A stretch of DNA of 64,000 nucleotides from Burkholderia sp. GAS332 (GTDB lineage Bacteria > Pseudomonadota > Gammaproteobacteria > Burkholderiales > Burkholderiaceae). The stretch covers positions 2,046,001 through 2,110,000 of the forward strand of contig FSRV01000002.1 in the NCBI GenBank assembly GCA_900142905.1, in the 5' to 3' direction. Within the stretch, counting starts at the first letter, position 1, and every line of letters begins with the position of its first letter. Below, in pieces: positions 8,861-18,113 of this stretch. The translations under genes and the position numbers were made by a program. Under the pieces are notes generated by a model. The model was not told the DNA's origin. It did no database searches and was given only the letters and a program-made list of their open reading frames with translations.

Positions 8861-9013
8861 CGAGTCAGAAAGTCGTCGCAAGACGAATTGCAAAAAAGCG
8901 GGGAGCGTCCGGTCGCCCCCGGCACAATCCCGTGCAGCAAGGCAGTTAAGGGCGTTTTGAACGCAGAGGCATGGTGTGCTGGCGGCGGTTGGATCCGCCA
9001 GCGTGGTGCACTT

Positions 9014-9023
9014 TGTCTAGACA
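9014..9023. promoter_or_regulatory. TGTCTAGACA perfect palindrome
   Basis: This 10-bp perfect palindrome has the GTCT/AGAC arms seen at 8845-8860 and the symmetry expected of a GntR/HutC operator. It lies between the HutC-type gene and the methyltransferase gene. It is 50 bp beyond the methyltransferase stop and so is more likely tied to the regulator promoter. Function is inferred from shape only. Confidence 0.35.
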
Positions 9024-9072
9024 GGTTGGTGCTTGAAACGCTGACGCGCTTCGAGTTGGCGCATTGCCCGCC

Positions 9073-9753
9073 CTACCAGACAAACGGCACGAAGCGATAG
9101 CGCACACGCGTGGTGTAGTCGGTATAGCCCTCGAGTTGCGCGGCCAGCACGCGCTCCTCACGCACCGCGCGCCAGCCGAGACCGATCACCAGCGCCGGCA
9201 CGCAGGCCAGCCCCCACCACGAGCCGAGCAGCAATGGCGTGCCGATGAACAGCAGCAGCGCGGCGGCATACATGGGATGACGGACATGGGCATACGGGCC
9301 CGTGTCGATGACTTTATGACCGCGGCTTGCCTGGATCTTGATGACGGGCGCGGCATAGCTATTAGCCCTGAACACGATCAGGCACATGAAGAGGCAGAGG
9401 AAAATGCAGAGCGAGCCAAGGCTCACCAGCCAAATCGGCATCGGCGCCGACCAGCGATAGCGCATTGCGTCGAATCCCATCAGGACGAGCCAGACGCACC
9501 ACGTGACCGTCGCGCTCACCATGAAGAACCGGTCCCAGCGGCTTTGTTGCGCCTGAACGATGGGCGCGAGACGCTCGGCGAGCAGGCCGGGATTGTGGCG
9601 CGCCAGCCACAATCCGATCCAGAGACTCAGCCCACCGGTTTCGATCAGATACCACCAGGCGACGGGCCAGTTGAGCGTGCCTGCGGCGCCGAACAGCAAC
9701 GCGCCCATGAAGACCAGCCAGACCACCGTTTGCAGGATGAGACGCGTGATCAT
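9073..9753 (-). CDS. Membrane methyltransferase-like protein, ICMT/PEMT family
   Basis: The 226-residue protein has about five membrane segments and ends with the conserved methyltransferase core of the isoprenylcysteine carboxyl methyltransferase/PEMT family. That core reads DTGPYAHVRHPMYAAALLLF, where RHP binds S-adenosylmethionine, then REERVLAAQLEGYTDYTTRVRYRFVPFVW, the usual ending. Bacterial members methylate lipids, isoprenoid-linked groups or unknown small molecules at the inner membrane. The substrate cannot be told. It lies 78 bp downstream of the arylamine N-acetyltransferase gene on the same strand and may be co-transcribed with it. Confidence 0.8.
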   Translation of the reverse strand: MITRLILQTVVWLVFMGALLFGAAGTLNWPVAWWYLIETGGLSLWIGLWLARHNPGLLAERLAPIVQAQQSRWDRFFMVSATVTWCVWLVLMGFDAMRYRWSAPMPIWLVSLGSLCIFLCLFMCLIVFRANSYAAPVIKIQASRGHKVIDTGPYAHVRHPMYAAALLLFIGTPLLLGSWWGLACVPALVIGLGWRAVREERVLAAQLEGYTDYTTRVRYRFVPFVW

Positions 9754-9831
9754 GGTTGGGTCGTGACGCTCGTTGGTGGTTGCCGGTGCGCGTAGCCGGT
9801 GCGCGTAGTTGGTGCCCGTTAAGCGCCTGTC

Positions 9832-10671
9832 TCAGGCGGAGGCCGCCGCCGGAGCGCGCACGCGCCCGAATACGTCCGCAATGTCGACGTCGCCCGTGTT
9901 CAGCCCGAATTGATCATGCAGGCAGGTTGCGAGTTCGGCAGCGGTCTTGAGTTGCCGTTCGCTGATGACCTGGCCGTCCGCCGCGCGTTCGTTCAGTTGA
10001 TCGTCGAACAGTGTCAGGCGTGATTCTGCTTGGATCCGGCAAACGATCAGGTGGTTCAGGAAGACAGAATCCGGTGCGGTCGAGGTGTACCAGTTCGAGG
10101 TTTCGTAGTCGATCCATTCAACCGGGTGCAGGTCGAAACGGTACACGCGGGCCCAGGTGTCATCGTGAGATTGGACTTCAAGGTAGAGCGCGTTGCGCGA
10201 TGCGTCGGCAAGGCGAAACGTGCCCAGTTGCGTGGGCTGCGCAGTGCCTGCAATCAGGCGCAGCGGTGCGGTCAACGTCACGCTGCCGAAGCCGACGTCG
10301 GCGATCCATGCTTCGTCTTTGATGTCGACGCGCAGGACCATGTGCGTGCGAGGGGGGATGGCGTCGGATTCGCGCCCCCACAGGACCCGGCCTAGCAGGG
10401 GCGTTACGTTGAAGCCCAACTGCGTCAGGACGTTCGCGAAGAGTGCGTTCTGTTCAAAGCAATAGCCGCCACGTTGTTGCGTGATCAGTTTGTGTTCGAC
10501 TGATTCGAGATCCAGTTTTACCGCACGCCGCGTGAGCGGGTTCAGGTTCTCGAAGGGGATCGATCTGGGGTGCAACTCGTGGAGCGCCTGAAGTACTTCC
10601 AACGTCGCCGCGCGCGGTCCTTTGTAGCCTATGCGGGTGAAGTAGTTTTCCAGATTCACGGTGTGTGACAT
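9832..10671 (-). CDS. nat: Arylamine N-acetyltransferase
   Basis: The 279-residue protein carries the full NAT catalytic triad: Cys71 in RGGYCFEQN, His110 in RTHMVL and Asp125 in WIADVGFGS. Length and order match bacterial NAT enzymes. They move the acetyl group of acetyl-CoA through the cysteine to aromatic amines and hydrazines, in detoxification or in making aromatic amide metabolites. The frame starts MSHTVNLENYFTRIGY, the normal NAT N-terminus. Next on the strand is the ICMT-like gene. The physiological acceptor is unknown. Confidence 0.93.
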   Translation of the reverse strand: MSHTVNLENYFTRIGYKGPRAATLEVLQALHELHPRSIPFENLNPLTRRAVKLDLESVEHKLITQQRGGYCFEQNALFANVLTQLGFNVTPLLGRVLWGRESDAIPPRTHMVLRVDIKDEAWIADVGFGSVTLTAPLRLIAGTAQPTQLGTFRLADASRNALYLEVQSHDDTWARVYRFDLHPVEWIDYETSNWYTSTAPDSVFLNHLIVCRIQAESRLTLFDDQLNERAADGQVISERQLKTAAELATCLHDQFGLNTGDVDIADVFGRVRAPAAASA

Positions 10672-10941
10672 CGGTGTTGTCCCGGTTTGGTGTGGGGCGC
10701 TGGGTGCTTAAGGGCTTCGCACTGCCGCGCGGCTTCGAAAGTTGATCATAGCTTCTTTTGTTGTCCGCCCAAGGTGTCAGCCTTCCTTGTTTTCGTAGTG
10801 GTCCGTGTTGGCCCCGTGTAGGTCGATACGCCACCGCACACGGCCACAACCATACTAAAACATTACGTTTTAATTCGATTTAATTTACAACCAAACAACC
10901 TTTAGTAGCAGTCCGTAAAATTTCAAATTACACATTAGCAA

Positions 10942-10997
10942 TATTGATACGAATCGTTCTCATTAGTGTTGACGCACCCATTTCGCATGCGTACGAT
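10942..10997 (+). promoter_or_regulatory. Fur-box-like site and sigma70 promoter of the iron operon
   Basis: Within the 437-bp gap 10672-11108 there is an AT-rich stretch with TTGATACGAATCGTTCTCA (10944-10962), which resembles the degenerate Fur box in its GATA and GTTCTCATT elements. Directly downstream are TTGACG (10969-10974) and TACGAT (10992-10997), spaced by exactly 17 bp. The Fur-like site abuts the -35 hexamer, so bound Fur would block RNA polymerase. The predicted message has a leader of about 105 nt before the porin ATG at 11109. The rest of the gap shows no gene. Confidence 0.6.
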
Positions 10998-11108
10998 CTC
11001 GCCATCTGCTGCATCTGGCGTCGCGAACCGATGCGGCAAATCGCAGACACACGGTAACGTCCCGCCGCGATGGTTTGATCAGTCGATACAACACAAATAA
11101 GGATTTCG

Positions 11109-12632
11109 ATGAAGTTCGCCCAATCAACTGAACCCGCCGGCCAGGCGCGTTCATTTCGCGACTCCGCCTCGCGCGTCGGCGCCATGCGCCGTTCGCGTGT
11201 GCCCTCGATGCGGCGTGCCGCGCTTTGCACGGCTTTCGCGTGGGCTTCGTTGACCGCCGGTGTGGCCATGGCCGACGCCAATCCCGATGCCACCCCCGAA
11301 GCGCCGGAAGCCGACCTGAACATCAAGGCAACCCAGACGGATCAGTGGACCGGCGTCTGGAACCGCGCGACGTTGCTCGGCGACATCGGCGGCCTGCGCC
11401 CGTGGCTCGGCAAATACGGCGTGACGTTCGCGCTCACCGAAACCAGTGAAGTGCTCGACAACCTGCGCGGCGGTCTGGCACGCGGCGCCGACTACGACGG
11501 CCTCACGACCGCGACTTTGCAGATGGATACGCAAAAGGCGTTCGGTTTGCCCGGTGGTCTGTTCAATGTCAGCGCCTTGCAGATCCACGGGGCGAACCTC
11601 AGCGCCAACAAGCTGGGCACGCTGAACACGGCGAGCGGCATCGAAGCCGATGACGCCACGCGCCTGTGGGAGCTGTGGTATCAGCAGTCGTTCCTGAACA
11701 AACGTGTCGACGTCAAAATCGGTCAGCAAAGTATCGACCAAGAATTCATCACCAGCTCGAATTCGGCGCTGTTCGTCAATACGATGTTCGGCTGGCCTGC
11801 CTTGCCGTCCTACGACATGCCGTCTGGTGGCCCCGCTTATCCGCTGTCCGACCTCGGCGTGCGTGTGCGTGGACAGATCACGCCTTCGTTGACCGCGCTT
11901 GCCGGCGTATTCGACGGCGACCCGCTCGGCAACAATCCGAACAACAAGAGCGGCACCAACTTCAACCTGCATAACGGCACGCTGTTCATCGGCGAGTTGC
12001 AGTACGCGATCAACCAGCCGGCCGACGGCGAAATGGTCGGTGCAGGTGGTGGCGGTCTGCCCGGCACCTACAAACTCGGTGTCTGGTACAACAACGGCAG
12101 CTTCGCCGATCAACGCTTCGACAACACCGGCCTTTCGCTGGCGAACCCGGCGAGCACTGGCGTCGCGCAGAATCATCACGGCGATTACAGCTTCTATGCG
12201 GTGGCCGACCAGATGGTCTGGCGCCCGGATCCGGACGAGCCGCGCAGCCTCAACGTCTTCGCGCGCGTGATGGGCGCACCGGGCGACCGCAACCTGGTGA
12301 GCGTCGCAGCCAACCTCGGCGTCGTCCTGAAAGCACCGTTCGCCGGCCGCGATAATGACAGCGCCGGCATCGCGCTGACGTACATCAAGATCGGCAACCA
12401 CACCAACGGTCTCGACCAGGACAACCTCGCATTCAGTGGCGGCCCGTACGGCGTGCGCACCAGCGAAACCACGCTCGAAGCGACCTACCAATACCAGGTC
12501 AACCCGTGGTGGCAGTTGCAAGCCGATGCGCAATACACGTTCAATGCCGGCGCCGGCCAGAACCCGAGCGACCCGACGCAACCGCTGCGCAACACGTTCG
12601 TCGTCGGCTTGCGGACCAACATTACGTTCTGA
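11109..12632 (+). CDS. Carbohydrate-selective porin, OprB family
   Basis: The 507-residue protein has a signal peptide with an unusually long basic N-region (hydrophobic core LCTAFAWASLTAGVAMA, residues about 38-55). An internal ATG at residue 26 would give a more normal signal. The mature part has the OprB features WNRATLLGDIGGLRPWLGKYGV and LYELWYQQ-like text (LWELWYQQSFL), then a beta-rich repeat structure ending NITF. The terminal phenylalanine marks a beta-barrel for BAM assembly. OprB-type porins pass sugars, but here the gene heads an iron operon behind a Fur-like promoter. Its role may be passage of a ferric chelate such as citrate across the outer membrane. That substrate is inference. 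Confidence 0.85.
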   Translation: MKFAQSTEPAGQARSFRDSASRVGAMRRSRVPSMRRAALCTAFAWASLTAGVAMADANPDATPEAPEADLNIKATQTDQWTGVWNRATLLGDIGGLRPWLGKYGVTFALTETSEVLDNLRGGLARGADYDGLTTATLQMDTQKAFGLPGGLFNVSALQIHGANLSANKLGTLNTASGIEADDATRLWELWYQQSFLNKRVDVKIGQQSIDQEFITSSNSALFVNTMFGWPALPSYDMPSGGPAYPLSDLGVRVRGQITPSLTALAGVFDGDPLGNNPNNKSGTNFNLHNGTLFIGELQYAINQPADGEMVGAGGGGLPGTYKLGVWYNNGSFADQRFDNTGLSLANPASTGVAQNHHGDYSFYAVADQMVWRPDPDEPRSLNVFARVMGAPGDRNLVSVAANLGVVLKAPFAGRDNDSAGIALTYIKIGNHTNGLDQDNLAFSGGPYGVRTSETTLEATYQYQVNPWWQLQADAQYTFNAGAGQNPSDPTQPLRNTFVVGLRTNITF

Positions 12633-12732
12633 TGCCGTTCGCCATCACCCCATACGCTCGAGACAAATCGAATCCCATGCTTTCGATCATGACCGCAACT
12701 ACCGCTTTGTGCGCAGGCACGGAGGCTCAATC

Positions 12733-13884
12733 ATGAACAATCCCACGCGCAAATTTTCGCCACGCGCCGCGCGGGCCCTGATCGCCGCCGCGGTCAGCAC
12801 GGCCGCATTCGCGACGGCCGGCCTCGCGCACGCTGAGCCGCAAGGTTTCCTCGAAACCGTCAAGCATCACACCACGCTGATCAACACCGTGCCGGATAAC
12901 GGCGATCAGAATCCGTACGCGGTCGTGGTCGCACCAGTCACGGCAGGCACCGTCAAGCAAGGCGACGTGCTGGTCGGCAACTTCAACAACTCGACCAATC
13001 TGCAAGGCACCGGCAGCACGATCATCAACTACCATCCGGACACCAAGCAGATGACGGTGTTCGCCACGGTGCCGCGCGATCTGAAGGAGTGCCCCGGCGG
13101 CATCGGCCTGTCGACCGCGATGACGATGCTCAAGTCGGGCTACGTGATCGTCGGCAGCACGCCGAGCAATGACGGTACGACCGGCACCAAGGGCGCCGGC
13201 TGTCTCATCGTGATCGATCCGAACGGCAAGGTTGCGTCGACCATCACCAGCCCGAACATCAACGATCCGTGGGGCAACATGGCGGTCGTCGATAACGGCA
13301 CGAGCGCGACGCTGTTCGTCAGCAATGCCGGCTTCGGCGTGGGCGGTGCGGACGGCAATCCGCCGGTGTTCAAGCAGGCTACCGTACTGCGTCTGGACCT
13401 CGACGTGCCGGCCGGCAAGCCGCCCGTCGTGAAGAAGGAAACCGTCATCGGCAGCGGCTTCGGCGCGCAGGCTGACAAGGGCGTGTTCCTCGTCGGTCCG
13501 ACCGGACTCGCGCTGTCGAGCGATCAGAAACTGCTGTACGTGTCCGATGCCATCGGCAACCGCATCACCGAAATCGATGAACCGATGACGCGCGACACCA
13601 GCGCCGGCGTGGGCCGTCAACTGACCGCCGACGGTCTGCTGCACCGCCCGCTCGCGTTGGTCACCGCGCCCAACGGCCACCTGCTCGTCACCAACGCGCT
13701 GAATGGCCAGATCGTGGAGATCGACCCCGCCAGCGGCAAGCAGATTTACGCTCGCTGGATCGACACCGACAAGGCACAATCGCCCCCTGGCAACGGCGAT
13801 CTGTTCGGCCTCGCGATGACGCCCGAAGGCGACGGTTTCTACTACGTACAGGACGACGTGAACACCCTGGTGCTCGCGAAGTAA
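12733..13884 (+). CDS. Secreted beta-propeller-like (NHL/SMP-30-like) protein of unknown function
   Basis: From the ATG at 12733 (GGAGG 8 nt upstream) this is a 383-residue protein with a clear Sec signal peptide ending AGLAHAEP. The mature part has repeated strand patterns such as NPYAVVVAP, GCLIVIDPNGK, GLALSSDQKLLYVSDAIGNRITEID and PNGHLLVTNALNGQIVEIDPASGKQ, at about 45-50-residue spacing. These resemble NHL or SMP-30-like propeller blades. One cysteine pair candidate is visible (ECPGG and GAGCLIV). There is no obvious heme or copper motif. It lies between the porin and the DyP peroxidase in the Fur-linked operon, so a periplasmic part in iron or heme handling is likely, but I do not know a described function for this family. 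Confidence 0.8.
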   Translation: MNNPTRKFSPRAARALIAAAVSTAAFATAGLAHAEPQGFLETVKHHTTLINTVPDNGDQNPYAVVVAPVTAGTVKQGDVLVGNFNNSTNLQGTGSTIINYHPDTKQMTVFATVPRDLKECPGGIGLSTAMTMLKSGYVIVGSTPSNDGTTGTKGAGCLIVIDPNGKVASTITSPNINDPWGNMAVVDNGTSATLFVSNAGFGVGGADGNPPVFKQATVLRLDLDVPAGKPPVVKKETVIGSGFGAQADKGVFLVGPTGLALSSDQKLLYVSDAIGNRITEIDEPMTRDTSAGVGRQLTADGLLHRPLALVTAPNGHLLVTNALNGQIVEIDPASGKQIYARWIDTDKAQSPPGNGDLFGLAMTPEGDGFYYVQDDVNTLVLAK

Positions 13885-13971
13885 ACGAAGAAGCACAGAC
13901 GGACGCAGATCCGGCCACCGAGCCGGACGCAACCCCGGCACCTCCCACGGCCAAAAGAAGGTGAAGTAACC

Positions 13972-15327
13972 ATGGCAAACGATCAACCCCCGCGGCCCTC
14001 ACGGCGCGGCTTTCTGAAGGCTGGCAGTGCGGCGGTCGCGGCGGGCGCAAGCCTCGGCGCGAGCGGCGTCGCCCAGGCCGCGCTCGGCAAGACGCCGACG
14101 CAAGCCGCCGATCCGACCATGGCGGTCGAGCCGTTCTACGGCCTGCATCAAGGCGGCATCGTCACGCCGCAGCAAAGCCACACGTATGTCGCCGCCCTCG
14201 ATCTCACGACCGAGAAACGCGATGACGTGATCGCCCTGCTGCGTGCCTGGACCGACGCTGCGGCCCGCATGACGCAAGGCAAGACGGCCGCGCCGTTGCC
14301 GCCGGCCGACGCGGCTAGTCCGGCTGATACGGCCAGCGCGGCTAACGCCAATGGCGCGTATGACGCAGCCAGCAATAAGGGCGCCCCGGATTCCGCCGAT
14401 GTGCTCGGCCTCGGCCCCTGCGGACTGACGATCACCTTCGGCTTCGGCCCGGGTCTCTTCACGAAGGACGGCAAGGACCGCTACGGGCTGGCCTCGCGCC
14501 GCCCCGCCGCGCTCGTCGATCTGCCGCGCTTTAACGGCGATCAGCTGATCGCCGAGAAAACCGGCGGCGACCTGTTCATTCAGGCCTGCGCGAACGATCA
14601 GCAGGTCGCGTTCCACGCGGTCCGGCAACTGTCGCGCCTCGCCAACGGCATAGCGACGATGCGCTGGGGCCAGTCCGGTTTCCTGTCGGGTCCGCGCGGG
14701 CAGACGCCGCGCAATCTGATGGGCTTCAAGGACGGCACCAACAACCCGTCGACCGCCAAGCCGCAGTTGATGAACGAGTTCATCTGGGCCGACGCCACCC
14801 CCGACGCGCCGTGGATGGCAGGCGGCACCTATACGGTGTTTCGCCGCATCCGCATCACGCTCGAACACTGGGACAACACCGAGGTCGGCTTTCAGGAACA
14901 GGTGTTCGGCCGTCACAAGTACAGCGGCGCGCCGATCGGCAAGAAGAACGAGTTCGATCCGGTGGACCTGAAGGAAGAAGACAAGGACGGCAATCCGGTG
15001 ATTCCGGAGAACTCGCACGTGCGTCTGTCGAATCAGGCGAGCAACAACGGCGCGCAGATTCTGCGCCGGTCGTACTCGTATAACGAAGGCACGAATTTCT
15101 ACATCGAGCGCTGGCCGCCGTGGCGCCAGGAAACCGAGTACGACGCGGGACTGATTTTCGTCGCTCACCAGAGCGACCCGCGCAAGGGCTTCATTCCGAT
15201 CAACGAAAAGCTCGCGAAGTTCGACATGATGAACCAGTTCACGACGCACGTCGGCAGCGCGGTGTTTGCCGTGCCGCCGGGGGCGAAGCCGGGTTCGTAT
15301 ATCGGCGCGGGATTGTTCGAGACGTAA
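13972..15327 (+). CDS. Tat-exported DyP-type heme peroxidase (EfeB-like)
   Basis: The 451-residue protein begins with a twin-arginine signal (SRRGFLK at 10-16, then an Ala/Gly-rich core to residue about 37). The DyP signature GFKDGTNNP puts the distal catalytic Asp at 254. The proximal heme ligand is His349 in ENSHVRL, and the distal arginine is in LRRSYSY (residues 364-370). A low-complexity Ala/Asp/Ser stretch near residues 108-140 interrupts the N-terminal ferredoxin-like domain and is not usual for the family. EfeB-type enzymes act in the periplasm with heme and are reported to take part in iron uptake. Here it precedes the ferric FbpABC genes, which supports an iron role over dye or lignin oxidation. 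Confidence 0.92.
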   Translation: MANDQPPRPSRRGFLKAGSAAVAAGASLGASGVAQAALGKTPTQAADPTMAVEPFYGLHQGGIVTPQQSHTYVAALDLTTEKRDDVIALLRAWTDAAARMTQGKTAAPLPPADAASPADTASAANANGAYDAASNKGAPDSADVLGLGPCGLTITFGFGPGLFTKDGKDRYGLASRRPAALVDLPRFNGDQLIAEKTGGDLFIQACANDQQVAFHAVRQLSRLANGIATMRWGQSGFLSGPRGQTPRNLMGFKDGTNNPSTAKPQLMNEFIWADATPDAPWMAGGTYTVFRRIRITLEHWDNTEVGFQEQVFGRHKYSGAPIGKKNEFDPVDLKEEDKDGNPVIPENSHVRLSNQASNNGAQILRRSYSYNEGTNFYIERWPPWRQETEYDAGLIFVAHQSDPRKGFIPINEKLAKFDMMNQFTTHVGSAVFAVPPGAKPGSYIGAGLFET

Positions 15328-15415
15328 TGCAAGCCGCGAAGCAGGCCGCCGGCACGCCATCAGGCGGGCGGCGGCCGATCGAAGACCAACAACATCACTA
15401 ACGGATTTTAGGATC

Positions 15416-16447
15416 ATGGCTCATTCCTGGTTTGGCACCCGCCTGCGCCTCCTCAGCAGCGCTGCCGCCCTCACGCTGGCGGCCGTCGTCACGGTGCCGT
15501 CGACGGCGCACGCTGCATCGATCACGCTGTACAGCGCGCAGCACGAGCAGGTGGTCAATCTGCTGGCTAAAGACTTCGAAAAAGAGTCGGGCATTTCGGT
15601 GAAGATCCGCAGCGGCGAAGGCCCGGCCATGGCCGCGCAACTCGTCGCGGAAGGCGCCGCCACGCCCGCTGACGTCTACTTCACGGAAAACTCGCCGGAA
15701 CTGATGTTGCTCGAAGAGAAAGGCCTGCTGACCAAAGTGGACAGCGCGACGCTCGCCACCGTGCCGGCACGCTTCAGCTCGCCGACGGGTGAATGGGTCG
15801 GCGTGACCGCACGCGAAAACGTGCTGGCCTACAACACGACCAAGCTGCAACCGTCGCAACTGCCGCAGTCGCTGTTCGATCTGGCCAAACCGGAATGGAA
15901 AGGCAAGGTCGGCATCGCACCGAGCGACGGCGACTTCCTGCCGCTGGTGAGCGCCGTGCTCGCCCTGAAGGGTGAAGCACAAACCGTCGCATGGCTGAAG
16001 GGCCTGAAAGCCAATTCGCAGATCTTCGACGACGACGAAGGCGTGGTGGCCGCCGTCAATCGTGGCGGCGTCGAGACCGGCCTGATCAACAACTACTACT
16101 GGGCGCGTCTGCACGCTGAAATCGGCGACGCGAAAACCCGCAGCGCGATCTATCACTTCGGCAACAGCGATGCCGGCGCGCTGGTGAACGTGTCGGGCGC
16201 GGCCGTGCTGAAGTCCGCGCACAACACCGACGGTGCGCAGAAGTTTCTCGCGTATCTGGTCAGCGACCGCGCACAGAAGCTGATGGCGAACAGCCACGTC
16301 ATGTTCGAATATCCGCTGCATGCAGGCGTTGCACCGGACCCGATCCTCAAGCCGTTCGGTGAACTGAACCCGCCGGCGCTGACGATCCAGCAACTCGGCG
16401 ACGACAGCCAGGCCGGCAAACTGCTGCGCCAGGCAGGCTTGCTGTAA
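15416..16447 (+). CDS. fbpA: Ferric iron ABC transporter periplasmic binding protein
   Basis: The 343-residue protein has a Sec signal (LTLAAVVTVPSTAHA) and then ASITLYSAQHEQVVNLLAKDFEK, the standard opening of FbpA/FutA-type ferric binding proteins. The adjacent tyrosines that coordinate Fe(III) are Tyr227 and Tyr228 in GLINNYYWAR. Another family hallmark is YTFTENSPELM-like text, here VYFTENSPELMLLEEKGLL. It binds ferric iron in the periplasm and hands it to the FbpB permease, whose ATG follows the TAA directly. The ATG at 15416 has GGATTTTAGG upstream and fits the signal peptide; the longer frame from 15266 is read-through of the spacer. Confidence 0.92.
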   Translation: MAHSWFGTRLRLLSSAAALTLAAVVTVPSTAHAASITLYSAQHEQVVNLLAKDFEKESGISVKIRSGEGPAMAAQLVAEGAATPADVYFTENSPELMLLEEKGLLTKVDSATLATVPARFSSPTGEWVGVTARENVLAYNTTKLQPSQLPQSLFDLAKPEWKGKVGIAPSDGDFLPLVSAVLALKGEAQTVAWLKGLKANSQIFDDDEGVVAAVNRGGVETGLINNYYWARLHAEIGDAKTRSAIYHFGNSDAGALVNVSGAAVLKSAHNTDGAQKFLAYLVSDRAQKLMANSHVMFEYPLHAGVAPDPILKPFGELNPPALTIQQLGDDSQAGKLLRQAGLL

Positions 16448-18052
16448 ATGAGCGAAGCCGTGTCAGCCGGGCCTCCGGCTGTAACCACCGCCCCGGCGCG
16501 CGCCCGTTCGCGCGCGCCGCGCGGTTTGTTCGCGGCAGCAGCACTCAGCGCTTTGCTGGTGTTGCTGCCGATTGCGTTTACCTTCTGGCGTGCAGCGAGT
16601 TTCGGTATCGGCGAGGCGGTCGATCTGATCTTCCGGCCGCTGGTCGGCGAACTGCTCGTCAACACGGTGCTGATCACCGTATCCACCACGGCCGTCTGCG
16701 CTGTGGTCGGCACCGCGGCCGCATGGTTTGTCGAACGCACGCATTTGCCGGGGCGCCGCATCTGGGCTGTGCTCACCGCCGCGCCGCTCGCCATGCCGGC
16801 CTTCATCTCGAGCTATGCCTGGGTGTCGCTGAGTCTGGATTTGCAGGACTTCAACGGCGCGCTGCTGGTGCTGAGCTCCGCGTATTTCCCGCTCGTCTAT
16901 CTGCCGGTGGCCGCCGCGTTGCGCAGCATGGACCCGGCGCTCGAAGAAAGCGCACGCGCGCTCGGCTGCAATCGCTGGAGCACCTTCATTCGCGTGGTGC
17001 TGCCGCAACTGCGGCCGGCGCTGCTCGGCGGCATGCTGCTGGTCGCGCTCGGCGTGCTGTCTGAATTCGGCGCGTTTACGCTGCTGCGCTTTCACACCTT
17101 CACCACGCAAATCTATGCGGAGTACCGCACCAGTTTCGACGGCGGCGGCGCTTCGCTGCTCGCGTGCCTGCTGATCGTGATCTGCCTCATCGTGCTGGCG
17201 TTCGAGTTTCGTGTGCGCGGCGCCGCGCGTTACGAACGCGTCGATCGCGGGACGCGTCGCGCGGTCTTGCGCTACGACCTCGGCGCATGGCGCTGGATCG
17301 TCGTCGCCGGCTTCGCCGCGCTGGCGATCGCGACGCTCGGCGTGCCGCTCGGCATGATCGGCTACTGGCTCACGCAACCCGGCGCGGCTGCTGTCACGCC
17401 GGCCGACGTGTCGCCCGAACTGCTGTTCAACGCAACGATCTCGTCGCTCGGTTTCGGGCTCGCCGCCGCGCTGCTGACCACGCTGCTGGTCGTGCCGCTC
17501 GCGTTCCTGCTGGTGCGCTATCCGACGCGTTTCGCGACGCTGTTCGAACGCACCGTGTTCCTGGCACAAGGCATACCGGGGCTGGTGATCGCGCTGGCCA
17601 TCGTGTCGCTTGCGGTGCACGCCCTGCAACCGCTTTATCAAAGCGCGACGCTGCTGGTGATCGCTTACGCGATGCTGTTCATGCCGGTAGCGCTGGTGAG
17701 TGTGCGCGCCGCCTTCATGCAGGCCCAGCCGCGCCTCGAAGAGACGGCCCGCGCACTCGGCCTGACCTGGTCTCAGACTCTGTTCCGCGTGGTGTTGCCG
17801 CTGGCGGGTCCTGGGCTTGGTGCGGCCGCGGCGATGGTGTTCATCTCGGTTGTCACCGAGTTGAATGCGACACTGCTGCTCTCCCCCATCGACACGCAAA
17901 CACTCGCGACCCAAGTCTGGGCCGACACGTCCACAATGGCATTCGCCGCCGCAGCGCCCTATGCGGCGCTGCTCACCGGCATTTCGCTATTCGCGTCCGG
18001 CCTCCTGTTCGCGTTGCTTGGCAAATCGGCGCTACTCGGCGAACGCAGCTGA
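16448..18052 (+). CDS. fbpB: Ferric iron ABC transporter permease (fused two-domain)
   Basis: The 534-residue protein contains two BPD_transp_1 permease domains in tandem and about twelve membrane segments, as usual for FbpB. Both halves carry an EAA loop: EESARALGCNRWSTFIRVVLPQLRPAL near residue 175 and EETARALGLTWSQTLFRVVLPLAGPG near residue 440. It forms the whole inner-membrane channel for Fe(III). Its ATG abuts the fbpA stop with no spacer, so translation is coupled. Confidence 0.92.
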   Translation: MSEAVSAGPPAVTTAPARARSRAPRGLFAAAALSALLVLLPIAFTFWRAASFGIGEAVDLIFRPLVGELLVNTVLITVSTTAVCAVVGTAAAWFVERTHLPGRRIWAVLTAAPLAMPAFISSYAWVSLSLDLQDFNGALLVLSSAYFPLVYLPVAAALRSMDPALEESARALGCNRWSTFIRVVLPQLRPALLGGMLLVALGVLSEFGAFTLLRFHTFTTQIYAEYRTSFDGGGASLLACLLIVICLIVLAFEFRVRGAARYERVDRGTRRAVLRYDLGAWRWIVVAGFAALAIATLGVPLGMIGYWLTQPGAAAVTPADVSPELLFNATISSLGFGLAAALLTTLLVVPLAFLLVRYPTRFATLFERTVFLAQGIPGLVIALAIVSLAVHALQPLYQSATLLVIAYAMLFMPVALVSVRAAFMQAQPRLEETARALGLTWSQTLFRVVLPLAGPGLGAAAAMVFISVVTELNATLLLSPIDTQTLATQVWADTSTMAFAAAAPYAALLTGISLFASGLLFALLGKSALLGERS

Positions 18053-18113
18053 ACGTCGCTGACTATCGCTGACTATCACTGACCATGCGCCCGCATTTTT
18101 CCATCGGATTTTC

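Noticed and set aside
11151..12581. 476-codon open frame antisense to the OprB-type porin
   Set aside because: A shadow in a GC-rich gene; composition is Arg/Ala/Val-rich with no fold, and the plus-strand gene has a signal peptide and family motifs.
12727..15417. Long antisense frames (419 and 472 codons) opposite the propeller and DyP genes
   Set aside because: They mirror the real codons of the plus-strand genes and lack any recognisable motif.
16463..17914. 483-codon minus-strand frame opposite fbpB
   Set aside because: Very high Arg/Gln/His content typical of a shadow of a hydrophobic membrane protein.
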